A stretch of DNA of 27,140 nucleotides, taken from the NCBI GenBank assembly GCA_964519995.1, contig CAZFLY010000039.1:1-27140 (forward strand), written 5' to 3'. The translations under genes and the position numbers were made by a program. Each line of letters begins with the position of its first letter. Within the stretch, counting starts at the first letter, position 1. Below are positions 7,850-15,419 of this stretch, one piece after another. The stretch is from CAZFLY01 sp964519995. GTDB lineage: Bacteria > Planctomycetota > Phycisphaerae > Sedimentisphaerales > Anaerobacaceae. The notes below the pieces were generated by a model. The model was not told the origin of the DNA. It did no database searches and saw only the letters and a program-made list of their open reading frames with translations.

Positions 7850-7878
7850 TTGCTACTTTATGAAGTGGCACTTAAAAT
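7850..7878 (+). promoter_or_regulatory. possible promoter for comM
   Basis: TTGCTA (7850-7855) and TAAAAT (7873-7878) with a 17-base spacer, 35 bases before the comM ATG. An AAGGGG ribosome-binding site follows at 7901-7906. Confidence 0.3.
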
Positions 7879-7913
7879 GGGAACTTCTACTTTGAAGAAT
7901 AAGGGGATGAATA

Positions 7914-9443
7914 ATGTTGGCGAGATTAAATAGCGTCACACTTGAAGGCATAGAGGGTATAATTTGTGAGGTAGAAGTAGATGTCGCTCGCGGAGGATTT
8001 GAAAAATCCGTTATCGTTGGGCTGCCCGATGCCGCTGTAAAGGAAAGCATAGAAAGAGTCAAAAGCGCAATTATCAATAGCGGCTACGCCCATCCCAAAA
8101 CTCAGTCATTGATAAACCTAGCCCCTGCAGATGTAAAGAAGGCTGGACCTGCGTTTGATCTACCCATAGCTCTCGGCATGCTCGTCGGACAGGGTATCCT
8201 AACCAGTTCTTCTGTTAGGGATTTCGTTATTGTAGGTGAGCTGGCTCTGGACGGCAGAGTAAGACCAATCAATGGCGTCCTAAGTATGGCGATAACCGCA
8301 GCGGCGAATGGTTTTAATCGCTTGATTGTACCTTTGGAAAACGCCAGAGAGGCGGCTGTTGTCCAGGACATAGATGTCTTTGGTGTTGGCTCGCTCACTC
8401 AGGCGGTTGGGCTTTGCTCCGGCCAGTTGCCGCTTGAGACAACTACAGTGGACGTAGAAGAAATTTTCAATGTTGCGTCAAATTACGAGGTTGATTTTGC
8501 AGATGTTAAGGGTCAAAAAAGTGTCAAGCGGGCCCTTACCATTGCCGCAGCAGGGGGACACAACATCATGATGATAGGTCCACCGGGTGCTGGAAAAACA
8601 ATGCTCGCTCAGAGATTGGCTACCATTCTGCCGCCCCTGAGTCTGGAAGAATCGCTCGAGACCACGCGAGTATATTCAGCTGTGGGCCTGTTGGATAAAG
8701 ACAAAGCACTGTTGGCTGTCCGGCCAGTTCGGATGCCGCATCATTCGGCCAGTGGCGCAGCTCTGATTGGTGGTGGTACAACACCACGCCCGGGAGAACT
8801 GTCGTTGGCACATTTTGGAATACTGTTTCTCGATGAATTTGTCGAATTTCCACGGCATGTTCTCGAAATGATTCGTCAGCCATTGGAGGACGGCTTTGTG
8901 ATTGTCTCGAGGGCCAAGAAAACAATTAAGTTTCCAGCCCAATTCATGTTTGTCGGAGCTATGAATCCCTGTCCATGCGGTTATTTAGGCAGTGATGTAA
9001 GAAGGTGCAAGTGTACACCCGGACAGATCGCAAGATATCTGTCAAAGGTTTCTGGACCATTGGTAGACAGAATCGACATACACATCGACGTCCCACCGAT
9101 AGGTTTCAGCAAGCTGCGATCAGGACTGAGTCAGCTTGACTCTGTAACAATTAGACAGGAGGTTGTCAGAACAAGACAGATCCAGGCAGAGCGTTTTGGC
9201 AATGGTAAAATCATGACAAATGCCAGAATGAGCCATAAACAAGTGGAGCAGTTCTGCAAACTCGACCATCCCAGCGAACAGATACTCAAGCAGGCAATGA
9301 TCGAGTTAGGTTTGAGTGCCAGGGCGCACGATAAGGTCTGCAAACTCTCCCGTACTATAGCCGACCTGGCGGGCGAGGAAAACATCCAGTCCGAGCACCT
9401 CGCAGAAGCAATAAGCTACCGAAAATTGGATAGAAAATTTTGA
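7914..9443 (+). CDS. comM: YifB/ComM family Mg-chelatase-like AAA+ ATPase
   Basis: The 509-residue length is typical. ComM proteins are hexameric branch-migration helicases that help integrate incoming single-stranded DNA during natural transformation. The N-terminal region (residues 1-170) is the Lon-protease-like S5 fold with NLAPADVKKAGPAFDLPIAL. The AAA+ core has Walker A GPPGAGKTM (about 222-230), the FLDEF Walker B region, and the cysteine motif MNPCPCGYLG ... CKC. The sequence GPLVDRIDIHIDVPP and the C-terminal Mg-chelatase-like segment LSARAHDKVCKLSRTIADL complete the family pattern. The start is supported by AAGGGG 7 bases upstream. It appears to be a single-gene unit. The transformation role comes from the family; no other competence genes are in the window. 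Confidence 0.95.
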   Translation: MLARLNSVTLEGIEGIICEVEVDVARGGFEKSVIVGLPDAAVKESIERVKSAIINSGYAHPKTQSLINLAPADVKKAGPAFDLPIALGMLVGQGILTSSSVRDFVIVGELALDGRVRPINGVLSMAITAAANGFNRLIVPLENAREAAVVQDIDVFGVGSLTQAVGLCSGQLPLETTTVDVEEIFNVASNYEVDFADVKGQKSVKRALTIAAAGGHNIMMIGPPGAGKTMLAQRLATILPPLSLEESLETTRVYSAVGLLDKDKALLAVRPVRMPHHSASGAALIGGGTTPRPGELSLAHFGILFLDEFVEFPRHVLEMIRQPLEDGFVIVSRAKKTIKFPAQFMFVGAMNPCPCGYLGSDVRRCKCTPGQIARYLSKVSGPLVDRIDIHIDVPPIGFSKLRSGLSQLDSVTIRQEVVRTRQIQAERFGNGKIMTNARMSHKQVEQFCKLDHPSEQILKQAMIELGLSARAHDKVCKLSRTIADLAGEENIQSEHLAEAISYRKLDRKF

Positions 9444-9740
9444 CTCTGCCATCACGCTTAATTCTCCACAGAACTGTAGTATGTCGAATAGTCAGCCAGT
9501 ATTACAGCCAATTCATTACATAAAGGCCACGCTTGGAATCAGGTAGCAAGAAAAATTTTTGTTGTTTTTGCCTCGTCCCGATGGGAAACAAACCCCAATT
9601 CAAGGTCAATCACCTCCTAAACTTGTATTTTATAGGACGAGCAAAACGTTGTCTGATTTTTTTATTTAATCCAGACAATACTTGTGCCGATAAAACTATT
9701 GAAAGATCAGACTATGTAGAGATGAGAAAGGAGAGTTAAG
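9444..9740. other. non-coding interval with several inverted repeats upstream of a STAS gene
   Basis: No convincing gene lies in these 297 bases. They hold TTGTCTG (9649-9655) inverted against CAGACAA (9672-9678) around a T-rich loop; TCCTA (9615-9619) against TAGGA (9633-9637); and CTCGTCC near 9572 against GGACGAG near 9635, which could close a stem of about 60 bases. The region could form a structured leader for the downstream gene, which has its own AAGGAG site at 9728-9733. No known riboswitch was recognised. Confidence 0.35.
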
Positions 9741-10076
9741 ATGGGGATTCAAAATTGGTCTGAAGACATCATTCTTGTTGAGCTACCTCAAGAACCAGAG
9801 ATGGGCGATGAGCTCAAAACGGTAATTGAGATCGTACGTGATAGAGGTGACTGTGACGTTGTAACTGATTTCTCCTGCGTTGATATTGTGACCTCGTCAA
9901 GCCTATCAAAGCTGTTGAAACTGCGAAAACTCCTGGGTGACTGTGGGCATCGGCTTGTTTTCTGCAGCGTTGCTGCCGCGACGAAAGGTATTTTTACGGT
10001 GACGGGGCTTGATGGCATTTTTGAAGTTGCTGACGACAAATTTGTTGCTTTGGCCAGTCTGCAAATGGTCGGTTAA
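9741..10076 (+). CDS. STAS-domain anti-sigma factor antagonist
   Basis: A 111-residue single-domain protein with the SpoIIAA/RsbV-type fold: strand IILVELPQEP, DVVTDFSCVDIVTSSSLSKLLKLRKLL, then HRLVFCSVAAATKGIFTVTGLDGIFEV. The canonical D-S-S-G phosphorylation motif reads T51-S52-S53-S54; Ser53 aligns with the phosphoserine. In partner switching, the unphosphorylated form binds an anti-sigma kinase and frees its target. No kinase, phosphatase or sigma gene adjoins it, so its partners must be elsewhere. The start is fixed by AAGGAG 7 bases upstream. The altered first and last residues of the motif leave some doubt about phosphorylation. Confidence 0.88.
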   Translation: MGIQNWSEDIILVELPQEPEMGDELKTVIEIVRDRGDCDVVTDFSCVDIVTSSSLSKLLKLRKLLGDCGHRLVFCSVAAATKGIFTVTGLDGIFEVADDKFVALASLQMVG

Positions 10077-10287
10077 CAAACAGCAAAATCGTAAACTTTC
10101 GACGAGTTTGATTAACGTAATTTTTGGTTGCTCTGTCTTTTTGCGATGCAATGTCCCAAGTCCTTGTTGAGCTGACTACGAAGATCACTGACATTAGCGA
10201 TATTCGTAATCCGCTCGCAAGGGGGAGGTAAGAAGCACCTTTACAGTATGCTGCAAGATCGGAATTTCACGCTTAGGATGTAGCCGA
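10077..10287. other. intergenic interval before rnc, nothing recognised
   Basis: These 211 bases have no ORF of note. TACGAA is inverted as TTCGTA about 20 bases later within the stretch 10178-10214, and a purine-rich GGGGGAGG lies near 10220. I looked for SRP RNA, tmRNA and tRNA signatures and found none. An AGGA about 9 bases before the rnc ATG is its likely ribosome-binding site. Confidence 0.3.
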
Positions 10288-10998
10288 ATGAATAAAAAAT
10301 CTCTCAAGCAAATTGAACAGATAATAGGCTATGAGTTTTCTAATAGTGGGCTCTTATCAAAAGCATTTACTCACTCTTCTACGGTCAATGACCGTCTATT
10401 GAGCAACGAGAGACTGGAGTTTCTGGGCGATGCAATTTTGTCTACAGTCATTTGCCAGACTCTTTTCGAGCAGTTTAAGGATTGCCTGGAAGGTGATTTA
10501 ACAAAAATGAAGAGCATGCTGGTCTCTCGCGGAACCTGTGCTCGAGTTTCCAGGCGCCTTGGCCTACAGAAATTCCTGAAGGTTGGTAAAGGAATGGAGT
10601 CAAACCGTACTCTGCCAATTTCACTTGTGGCGGGTCTGTTAGAGGCCGTTATAGGCGCAGTCTATATCGAGGGCGGATTTGATGAAGCACGAGCTTTCAT
10701 ATTGCGGAGTTTTCGTCCCTTAATCGACCAGATCGACGTAGAGCAAGCTCATGGTAACTATAAATCTTTACTGCAGCAATATTCTCAAGAGCAGTTCAAC
10801 GCCACACCGGTTTATATGCTGCTCGATGAGAAAGGCCCTGATCATAATAAATGTTTTGAAATTGAGGTGGTTATAGCAGAACGTCACTTCTCAGGTGCCT
10901 GGGGCGCAAATAAAAAAGAAGCTGAGCAAAAAGCCGCATTTAACGCCCTCGTCGAATTAGGTGTACTTGAGGGGTCCTCACCAGATAAAGGTGATTAA
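10288..10998 (+). CDS. rnc: ribonuclease III
   Basis: RNase III cleaves double-stranded RNA in rRNA precursor processing and mRNA turnover. The 236-residue length is typical. The N-terminal catalytic domain has the signature NERLEFLGDAIL (E41, E44, D48). The second catalytic block reads LVAGLLEAVIGAVYIEGG: the essential Glu119 is kept, but the residue aligning with E. coli Asp114 is Gly116. A C-terminal double-stranded-RNA-binding domain spans residues about 156-226 (NYKSLLQQYSQEQF... GANKKEAEQKAAFNAL). The gene is convergent with the small membrane protein gene at 11028. Family call certain; the Asp-to-Gly change merits a check. Confidence 0.95.
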   Translation: MNKKSLKQIEQIIGYEFSNSGLLSKAFTHSSTVNDRLLSNERLEFLGDAILSTVICQTLFEQFKDCLEGDLTKMKSMLVSRGTCARVSRRLGLQKFLKVGKGMESNRTLPISLVAGLLEAVIGAVYIEGGFDEARAFILRSFRPLIDQIDVEQAHGNYKSLLQQYSQEQFNATPVYMLLDEKGPDHNKCFEIEVVIAERHFSGAWGANKKEAEQKAAFNALVELGVLEGSSPDKGD

Positions 10999-11027
10999 GA
11001 CGCCAGTTAAGCTAAAACTCTTCACAA

Positions 11028-11279
11028 TTATTCAGTAATCAGCCACGCTAAAGCATACAGAATACACGCGGTAACGGTTATGAACACAACAATTGAGCCG
11101 AACAGAATTGTTGCTTCTTTGATAAAAGCTCGCAGAGCGACTTTCCTGGCCTTCGTAGCTTTATAGACCACAGCTATCGCAGCAGCCAAAGGCAACAGCC
11201 ATAACATAGACTGCGGATTCATCCCGATCTTCTCAGGCGTGGTGAACGTACCTAAAATCTCAGCAATAACTGCCCACAT
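11028..11279 (-). CDS. small two-span membrane protein
   Basis: An 83-residue protein with two or three hydrophobic segments: about 23-40 (SMLWLLPLAAAIAVVYKA) and 58-81 (TILFGSIVVFITVTACILYALAWL), separated by a basic, probably cytoplasmic loop KATKARKVALRAFIK. I do not recognise the family. Its ATG is one base after the stop of the preceding gene, and both follow the SurA/PpiD-like gene, so it is the last gene of a three-gene envelope-related operon. The tight spacing and clear hydrophobic pattern support it as a real gene. Confidence 0.7.
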   Translation of the reverse strand: MWAVIAEILGTFTTPEKIGMNPQSMLWLLPLAAAIAVVYKATKARKVALRAFIKEATILFGSIVVFITVTACILYALAWLITE

Positions 11280-11280
11280 T

Positions 11281-11685
11281 TCAATTTTTACTTTTTTTAG
11301 TCACTCTCAAATGGGCCATATAAACAGCGTTTACGATACACAAAAGATTAAGCAAACCGGCGATACTCGTATATATCTGCCCAATCTCATTCGGCCTGCT
11401 GTAGACGGGATAAGCTCCTGTCACGGTAAACCGCCCCAGAAGTGCTACCATCGGCGAATTCATAATCTGTGCAGCATACCACGGCTTGGCTCCAACAGGG
11501 TCAATCACACCAATCGAGCCGATGTACAAACCCATAAAAAAAGTCAGCGCAATAGTGACAAGAATGATTACTGCACGCCTATTTTCGCGTAACACAAAAT
11601 GTCCTCCGCCCGGGATAAGCCAAGCCGCCAATCCCACGATCAGAAGAAACGCTGTACTGTTTTCCCTCGACTGCTGTGCTGTCAC
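11281..11685 (-). CDS. small multi-span membrane protein (DUF6677-like)
   Basis: A 134-residue membrane protein with about four hydrophobic segments: FLLIVGLAAWLIPGGGHF near the start, AVIILVTIALTFFMGLYIGSIG, a segment around residue 80-90, and IYTSIAGLLNLLCIVNAVYMAHL at the end. The GLAAWLIPGGGHFVLRENRRA start is reminiscent of planctomycete DUF6677 proteins and of the TM2-like GxGHFYxG pattern; this is recalled resemblance. Its start overlaps the stop of the SurA/PpiD-like gene by four bases (ATGA), so they are translationally coupled. Function unknown. Confidence 0.75.
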   Translation of the reverse strand: MTAQQSRENSTAFLLIVGLAAWLIPGGGHFVLRENRRAVIILVTIALTFFMGLYIGSIGVIDPVGAKPWYAAQIMNSPMVALLGRFTVTGAYPVYSRPNEIGQIYTSIAGLLNLLCIVNAVYMAHLRVTKKSKN

Positions 11686-13907
11686 GATTCCTCTTCCCGT
11701 TCATTGGGCACGCTAACTCGCCCTTGGTCCTTGGATTGTTCAACCTGCCGAAACTTCATGCGTTTGAGTATGTTTTCAGGATTGAAATACACTGCTGCCA
11801 GGCTCTGAGACTGAATATGGTCTTCAGTGGATAATCGCGTCGCCTTGATCTTTTCGTACTCTTGCTGGTCAAGGCGCTGTATTGAAATACTTCTAATAAT
11901 ATAATAACTCATATTGGGCTTGAACTCGACTATTAAAGGAACCTCGTCAGCACTATCGCTTTCATTCGGTACAAGCGAATAAAGCAAGTCAACGAATTGT
12001 TTTCTTGCCTCGGCTTCTCTACGCAACAGCGATGAAACAGGATTACCTGAATTGTGCAATGCCATCATACCCAATCGACCATTTGGGATTCTCTGCATAC
12101 CTATCAAACTCTCCAATTTGAAAACATTCGGGTCGTTCGAGTCTTGTCCAGCTTGTCCATAGAGTCCGTTAAACTCATCAAGTGCGCTTTCCCATTCCTT
12201 GTCTACAGCTAGTTTGACAAACTCCTCCGCTTTGAGCTTGGTAGTTTCCAATGCAGCAAGCTTCTTCAGGTCTTCAATCACTCTCTCTTTGACAGAAAAG
12301 ATATTTTCGCTTTCCGCAAGAGGATTCTGATCAAGTTCAAGAGTCTTCGTGCTGAAAACCTGATCAATATTTTCCGGCTCACCGGCTTTTTGAGCCTTGA
12401 TTACCCGAACAAGAGCAATAATCTTGCCTGATATATCTTTAGCCATTCGGCCGAAGGGATCCTTGACGGGCCCGATATTTTCATAGAGCTTGGGTTCTCG
12501 TACGCCAGATAGTACCATATCGACAGCCTGCAATTGTTCGATTGAAAAAACAAGCTGACTCAATCGCACAGGATTATACCCAGGGGACATCAGGCACAAA
12601 GTGCCAAGATATTTGTCAGCGTGCATATCTGCTGCACTAAGTAAACCTGTCTGCCCTGTGTATATCTTAACTTTGTACTTATCGGCTAATTGCTCAGCGA
12701 TGTCATGATAGTTGCCAAGCAAATCCTTCATCTGATCAGGACTGAGAACTTCCCGATCCACTTCTATACCTTCAAGAGGAGCTTCGACAAGTAGTTTGGC
12801 CTCGTTAAGTATTTGCTCAGCCTTCGAATTAATCTTGTCCCGCAGAAGCTGTCTCGAAATCATGTCTGTAACCTCCGCGTAGCCCCTGACTTGCTCAATT
12901 AGTGGTGAGTTGGGATCATTGGGATCGGACGGTACCGCAGTCGTGAACAATCGATCTCTATTTCTCTGATAATACTCTTCCACTTCCTCTTGCGTAGGAT
13001 CAGTGATTAGTTGCGAAATATCATCGAGCTTAACAGCAATGTATTCCAGTTGAGCTCTGTCTGACAGTTTGTAACCAAAGCCGTATAGATTTTCGTAGCT
13101 CACTTCGCCGGCAAAAAATCTCTTGTATTTGTTGAAGTGCTCAAGAATCTTTTCCTCCACCGGCGGTTTCTGCATATCCGCAAACACAGCCGAGTCGAAT
13201 CTAACAAATTCAATATCGATTGTCTCATTCTCCCAACTAATCATGTGCCTTATCTGGGATTCCGTAACATCCTCCGTCAAACAGATTATCTGTGCATACT
13301 GCCAAACGGCCATCAACTTACCAAATGTCGATAGTATCTGTTGCTCAGAGACTCCCAGCCGATTCATCATAAAAGCCATCATCTGCGAGTAAGTCTGGCC
13401 CTGGAACAGTTGCGGTACTGCTTGCCCGAGTAATTGGCCAACTTCTTCATTAGATACCCTGACTCCTGCAGTTTGTGCCTCCTTGTTCAATAGCAACCAA
13501 TAGAAACTTCGCGGTATAGTATGTATGTAGATGTCGCTGATCTGCCTGTCACGGATTCGGTATCTGTTTACTCGTATCGCCTGTTTTATCTGAGCGGTCA
13601 ACGCTGGTGAGCCTATTCTCTCCGAAAACAACAACTCACCCAAGAAAACACCATGTAGGTCCAAGGATCTGAGCATATCAGGACATCGGAGCATATTCAA
13701 AATTTCAAGTTCACGCCGAGCTTTGAGCATATCACGGTTCGTTATTTTTTCGCCGTCTCCAAAATAGGCGATTGTCTTACCTAATCCCCTGCCTGACTGA
13801 AGTAGATACGTTAGTGCTGAACCACCTATGAAGCCAAAAAGTATAACGATAACGACAACCGCCATTATTTTCGTATTGTTCTTCCTAAGCCACTTGACCA
13901 AGTTCAT
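11682..13907 (-). CDS. SurA/PpiD-like membrane-anchored periplasmic protein
   Basis: A 741-residue protein that begins MNLVKWLRKNNTK followed by one membrane span (about 13-36), the topology of PpiD: short cytoplasmic tail, one anchor, large periplasmic part. The following region (IAYFGDGEKITNRDMLKARRELEIL) is a SurA N-terminal-type chaperone domain, and EAQTAGVRVSNEEVGQLL and PTQEEVEEYYQRNRDRLF match the helical linkers of this family. I could not find a clear parvulin PPIase core, so it may act only as a chaperone. I chose the Met at 13907 because GGAG lies 8 bases before it; the longer frame runs back into a likely promoter. It heads an operon with two small membrane proteins. Confidence 0.8.
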   Translation of the reverse strand: MNLVKWLRKNNTKIMAVVVIVILFGFIGGSALTYLLQSGRGLGKTIAYFGDGEKITNRDMLKARRELEILNMLRCPDMLRSLDLHGVFLGELLFSERIGSPALTAQIKQAIRVNRYRIRDRQISDIYIHTIPRSFYWLLLNKEAQTAGVRVSNEEVGQLLGQAVPQLFQGQTYSQMMAFMMNRLGVSEQQILSTFGKLMAVWQYAQIICLTEDVTESQIRHMISWENETIDIEFVRFDSAVFADMQKPPVEEKILEHFNKYKRFFAGEVSYENLYGFGYKLSDRAQLEYIAVKLDDISQLITDPTQEEVEEYYQRNRDRLFTTAVPSDPNDPNSPLIEQVRGYAEVTDMISRQLLRDKINSKAEQILNEAKLLVEAPLEGIEVDREVLSPDQMKDLLGNYHDIAEQLADKYKVKIYTGQTGLLSAADMHADKYLGTLCLMSPGYNPVRLSQLVFSIEQLQAVDMVLSGVREPKLYENIGPVKDPFGRMAKDISGKIIALVRVIKAQKAGEPENIDQVFSTKTLELDQNPLAESENIFSVKERVIEDLKKLAALETTKLKAEEFVKLAVDKEWESALDEFNGLYGQAGQDSNDPNVFKLESLIGMQRIPNGRLGMMALHNSGNPVSSLLRREAEARKQFVDLLYSLVPNESDSADEVPLIVEFKPNMSYYIIRSISIQRLDQQEYEKIKATRLSTEDHIQSQSLAAVYFNPENILKRMKFRQVEQSKDQGRVSVPNEREEES

Positions 13908-13926
13908 AATATTTGCTCCAAATACA

Positions 13927-13942
13927 ACCGGTTGTAACCGGT
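13927..13942. promoter_or_regulatory. 16-bp palindrome ACCGGTT-gt-AACCGGT upstream of the SurA/PpiD-like gene
   Basis: Perfect 7-base inverted arms with a 2-base centre, 20 bases before the minus-strand start codon and within the predicted leader. It could be a dimeric-repressor operator or an RNA hairpin (6-bp stem, 4-base loop) near the ribosome-binding site. It is GC-rich in an AT-rich interval, so it stands out. Confidence 0.45.
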
Positions 13943-13969
13943 CCTGTTTACGTAGTTCCAAGAGTTGAA

Positions 13970-13997
13970 AGTATATGCATGTGCACGAGCTTTGCAA
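13970..13997 (-). promoter_or_regulatory. possible promoter of the SurA/PpiD-like operon
   Basis: Minus strand TTGCAA (13997-13992) and TATACT (13975-13970) with a 16-base spacer; predicted leader of about 56 bases includes the 13927 palindrome. Confidence 0.35.
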
Positions 13998-14042
13998 GAA
14001 AAATAGCGTCCAGATGAAAAGGCCTAAACAGAGTTAATTAGT

Positions 14043-14071
14043 TTGAAGCTCACAGCCTACATCTTTATGAT
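14043..14071 (+). promoter_or_regulatory. possible promoter of hemL
   Basis: TTGAAG (14043-14048) and TATGAT (14066-14071) with a 17-base spacer. Transcription would begin only a few bases before the ATG at 14085, giving an almost leaderless mRNA, in keeping with the lack of a clear Shine-Dalgarno site there. Confidence 0.4.
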
Positions 14072-14084
14072 ATGAGCCAAAGAA

Positions 14085-15413
14085 ATGAATGAACAAAAAA
14101 CATATCCAAAATCTACAAGTGCATTCGCTCGGGCAGGTAATTTTATACCGGGCGGTGTAAACTCCCCGGTAAGGGCCTTCGGAGGGGTAGATATGGATCC
14201 ACTTTTCATCGAGCGTGCAGCCGGTTCAAAGCTCTACGATATCGATGGCAACGAATACATTGACTACGTAGGTTCCTGGGGACCGATGATACTGGGACAT
14301 GCTCATCCGAAGGTTATAGAAGCTATTCAGACTGCTGCGCAGAAAGGAACCTCTTTCGGCGCACCAACCTTGGCTGAGACCACACTGGCTGAAAAAATAG
14401 TTACCGCTTTCGATTCTATTGAAAAAGTCCGGCTGGTTAACAGTGGTACCGAGGCGGTAATGACCGCTATCAGACTGGCTCGTGCGTATGCCAAAAAGGA
14501 TTTAATAATAAAAATGGCTGGCTGCTACCACGGCCATAGCAATTCACTTCTTGTTGCTGCTGGTTCTGGACTTGCCGAGGGAGGAACCGCCTCAAGTGCT
14601 GGCGTGCCTGATGCGTTAGCGAAGCTAACAATAGTATTGCCATATAATGACGCAGATGCAGTAAAAGCCGCCTTCGACAGGCACAAAGGTAGAATCGCAG
14701 CCGTACTGGTAGAGCCAATCGCAGCAAACATGGGCGTTATACCCCCGGCAGATGGCTATCTCAGAACGATTAGGCAATTATGCAATCAAAACGATTCGCT
14801 CTTGATATTTGACGAAGTCATAACCGGCTTTCGTGTAGCTCGTGGCGGAGCGCAGGAGCTTTTTGGAATTGGTGCTGATATCACCTGTCTTGGCAAGATT
14901 ATCGGAGGAGGATTACCACTTGCAGCAGTTGGTGGCAGAGCTGATATTATGGATATGCTCGCACCACTTGGCCCGGCTTATCAAGCCGGGACACTAAGTG
15001 GCAACCCGATAGCAACCGCAGCAGCAAACGCCACATTAGATTTACTCGATGCTCCATGCTGGATTCTCGATTCTCGTCGAGTTTCCAGTTACAATTATCT
15101 CGAAGCGAGAGCAGCCTTGTTGGAGACTGGCCTGGCTGAGGCAGCTCAAAAAGCAGATGTCGCCGTAGAAATTAATCGTGTCGGCTCCATTATGAGTTGC
15201 TTCTTTACGAATAAACCTGTGCGGAACTTTGCTGATGTTCAGTCAACAAACATCGCACAATTTAAGAGGTTCTTTATGGAAATGTTAAGGCAAGGCATTT
15301 ACCTCGCTCCAAGCGCTTATGAAGCGATGTTTGTTTCACTGGCTCATACAAAAAGTGACATTAGCAGAACTATTGAAGCTGCCGAAAAAAGTCTGCACAG
15401 ACTCAAAAAATAA
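14085..15413 (+). CDS. hemL: glutamate-1-semialdehyde 2,1-aminomutase
   Basis: HemL converts glutamate-1-semialdehyde to 5-aminolevulinate, the last step of the C5 route to haem and other tetrapyrroles. It is a PLP enzyme in the cytoplasm. The 442-residue protein has the family opening PGGVNSPVRAFGGVD, the PLP-contact motif VNSGTEAVMTAIRLAR, GCYHGHSNSLL, the Asp of LLIFDEVITGFRV, and the Schiff-base lysine K271 in TCLGKIIGGGLP, then AGTLSGNPIA. It is slightly longer than usual because of a few extra residues near 320-335. No other haem genes are adjacent; a membrane protein gene follows after 6 bases. Confidence 0.96.
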   Translation: MNEQKTYPKSTSAFARAGNFIPGGVNSPVRAFGGVDMDPLFIERAAGSKLYDIDGNEYIDYVGSWGPMILGHAHPKVIEAIQTAAQKGTSFGAPTLAETTLAEKIVTAFDSIEKVRLVNSGTEAVMTAIRLARAYAKKDLIIKMAGCYHGHSNSLLVAAGSGLAEGGTASSAGVPDALAKLTIVLPYNDADAVKAAFDRHKGRIAAVLVEPIAANMGVIPPADGYLRTIRQLCNQNDSLLIFDEVITGFRVARGGAQELFGIGADITCLGKIIGGGLPLAAVGGRADIMDMLAPLGPAYQAGTLSGNPIATAAANATLDLLDAPCWILDSRRVSSYNYLEARAALLETGLAEAAQKADVAVEINRVGSIMSCFFTNKPVRNFADVQSTNIAQFKRFFMEMLRQGIYLAPSAYEAMFVSLAHTKSDISRTIEAAEKSLHRLKK

Positions 15414-15419
15414 CGTACG

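Noticed and set aside
7829..7880. Possible sigma54 promoter (TGGCAT and TGGCAC boxes) before comM
   Set aside because: Neither box has a GC element at the required spacing; a sigma70-type match fits better.
9533..9739. A 68-codon plus-strand open frame ahead of the STAS gene
   Set aside because: It begins with TTG with no ribosome-binding site, has no recognisable domain, covers the inverted repeats, and its end runs through the ribosome-binding site of the next gene.
10077..10287. Possible small structured RNA (SRP RNA, tmRNA or tRNA) before rnc
   Set aside because: A purine-rich GGGGGAGGTAAGAAG stretch caught the eye, but the SRP tetraloop motif, tRNA T-loop and tmRNA tag features are all missing.
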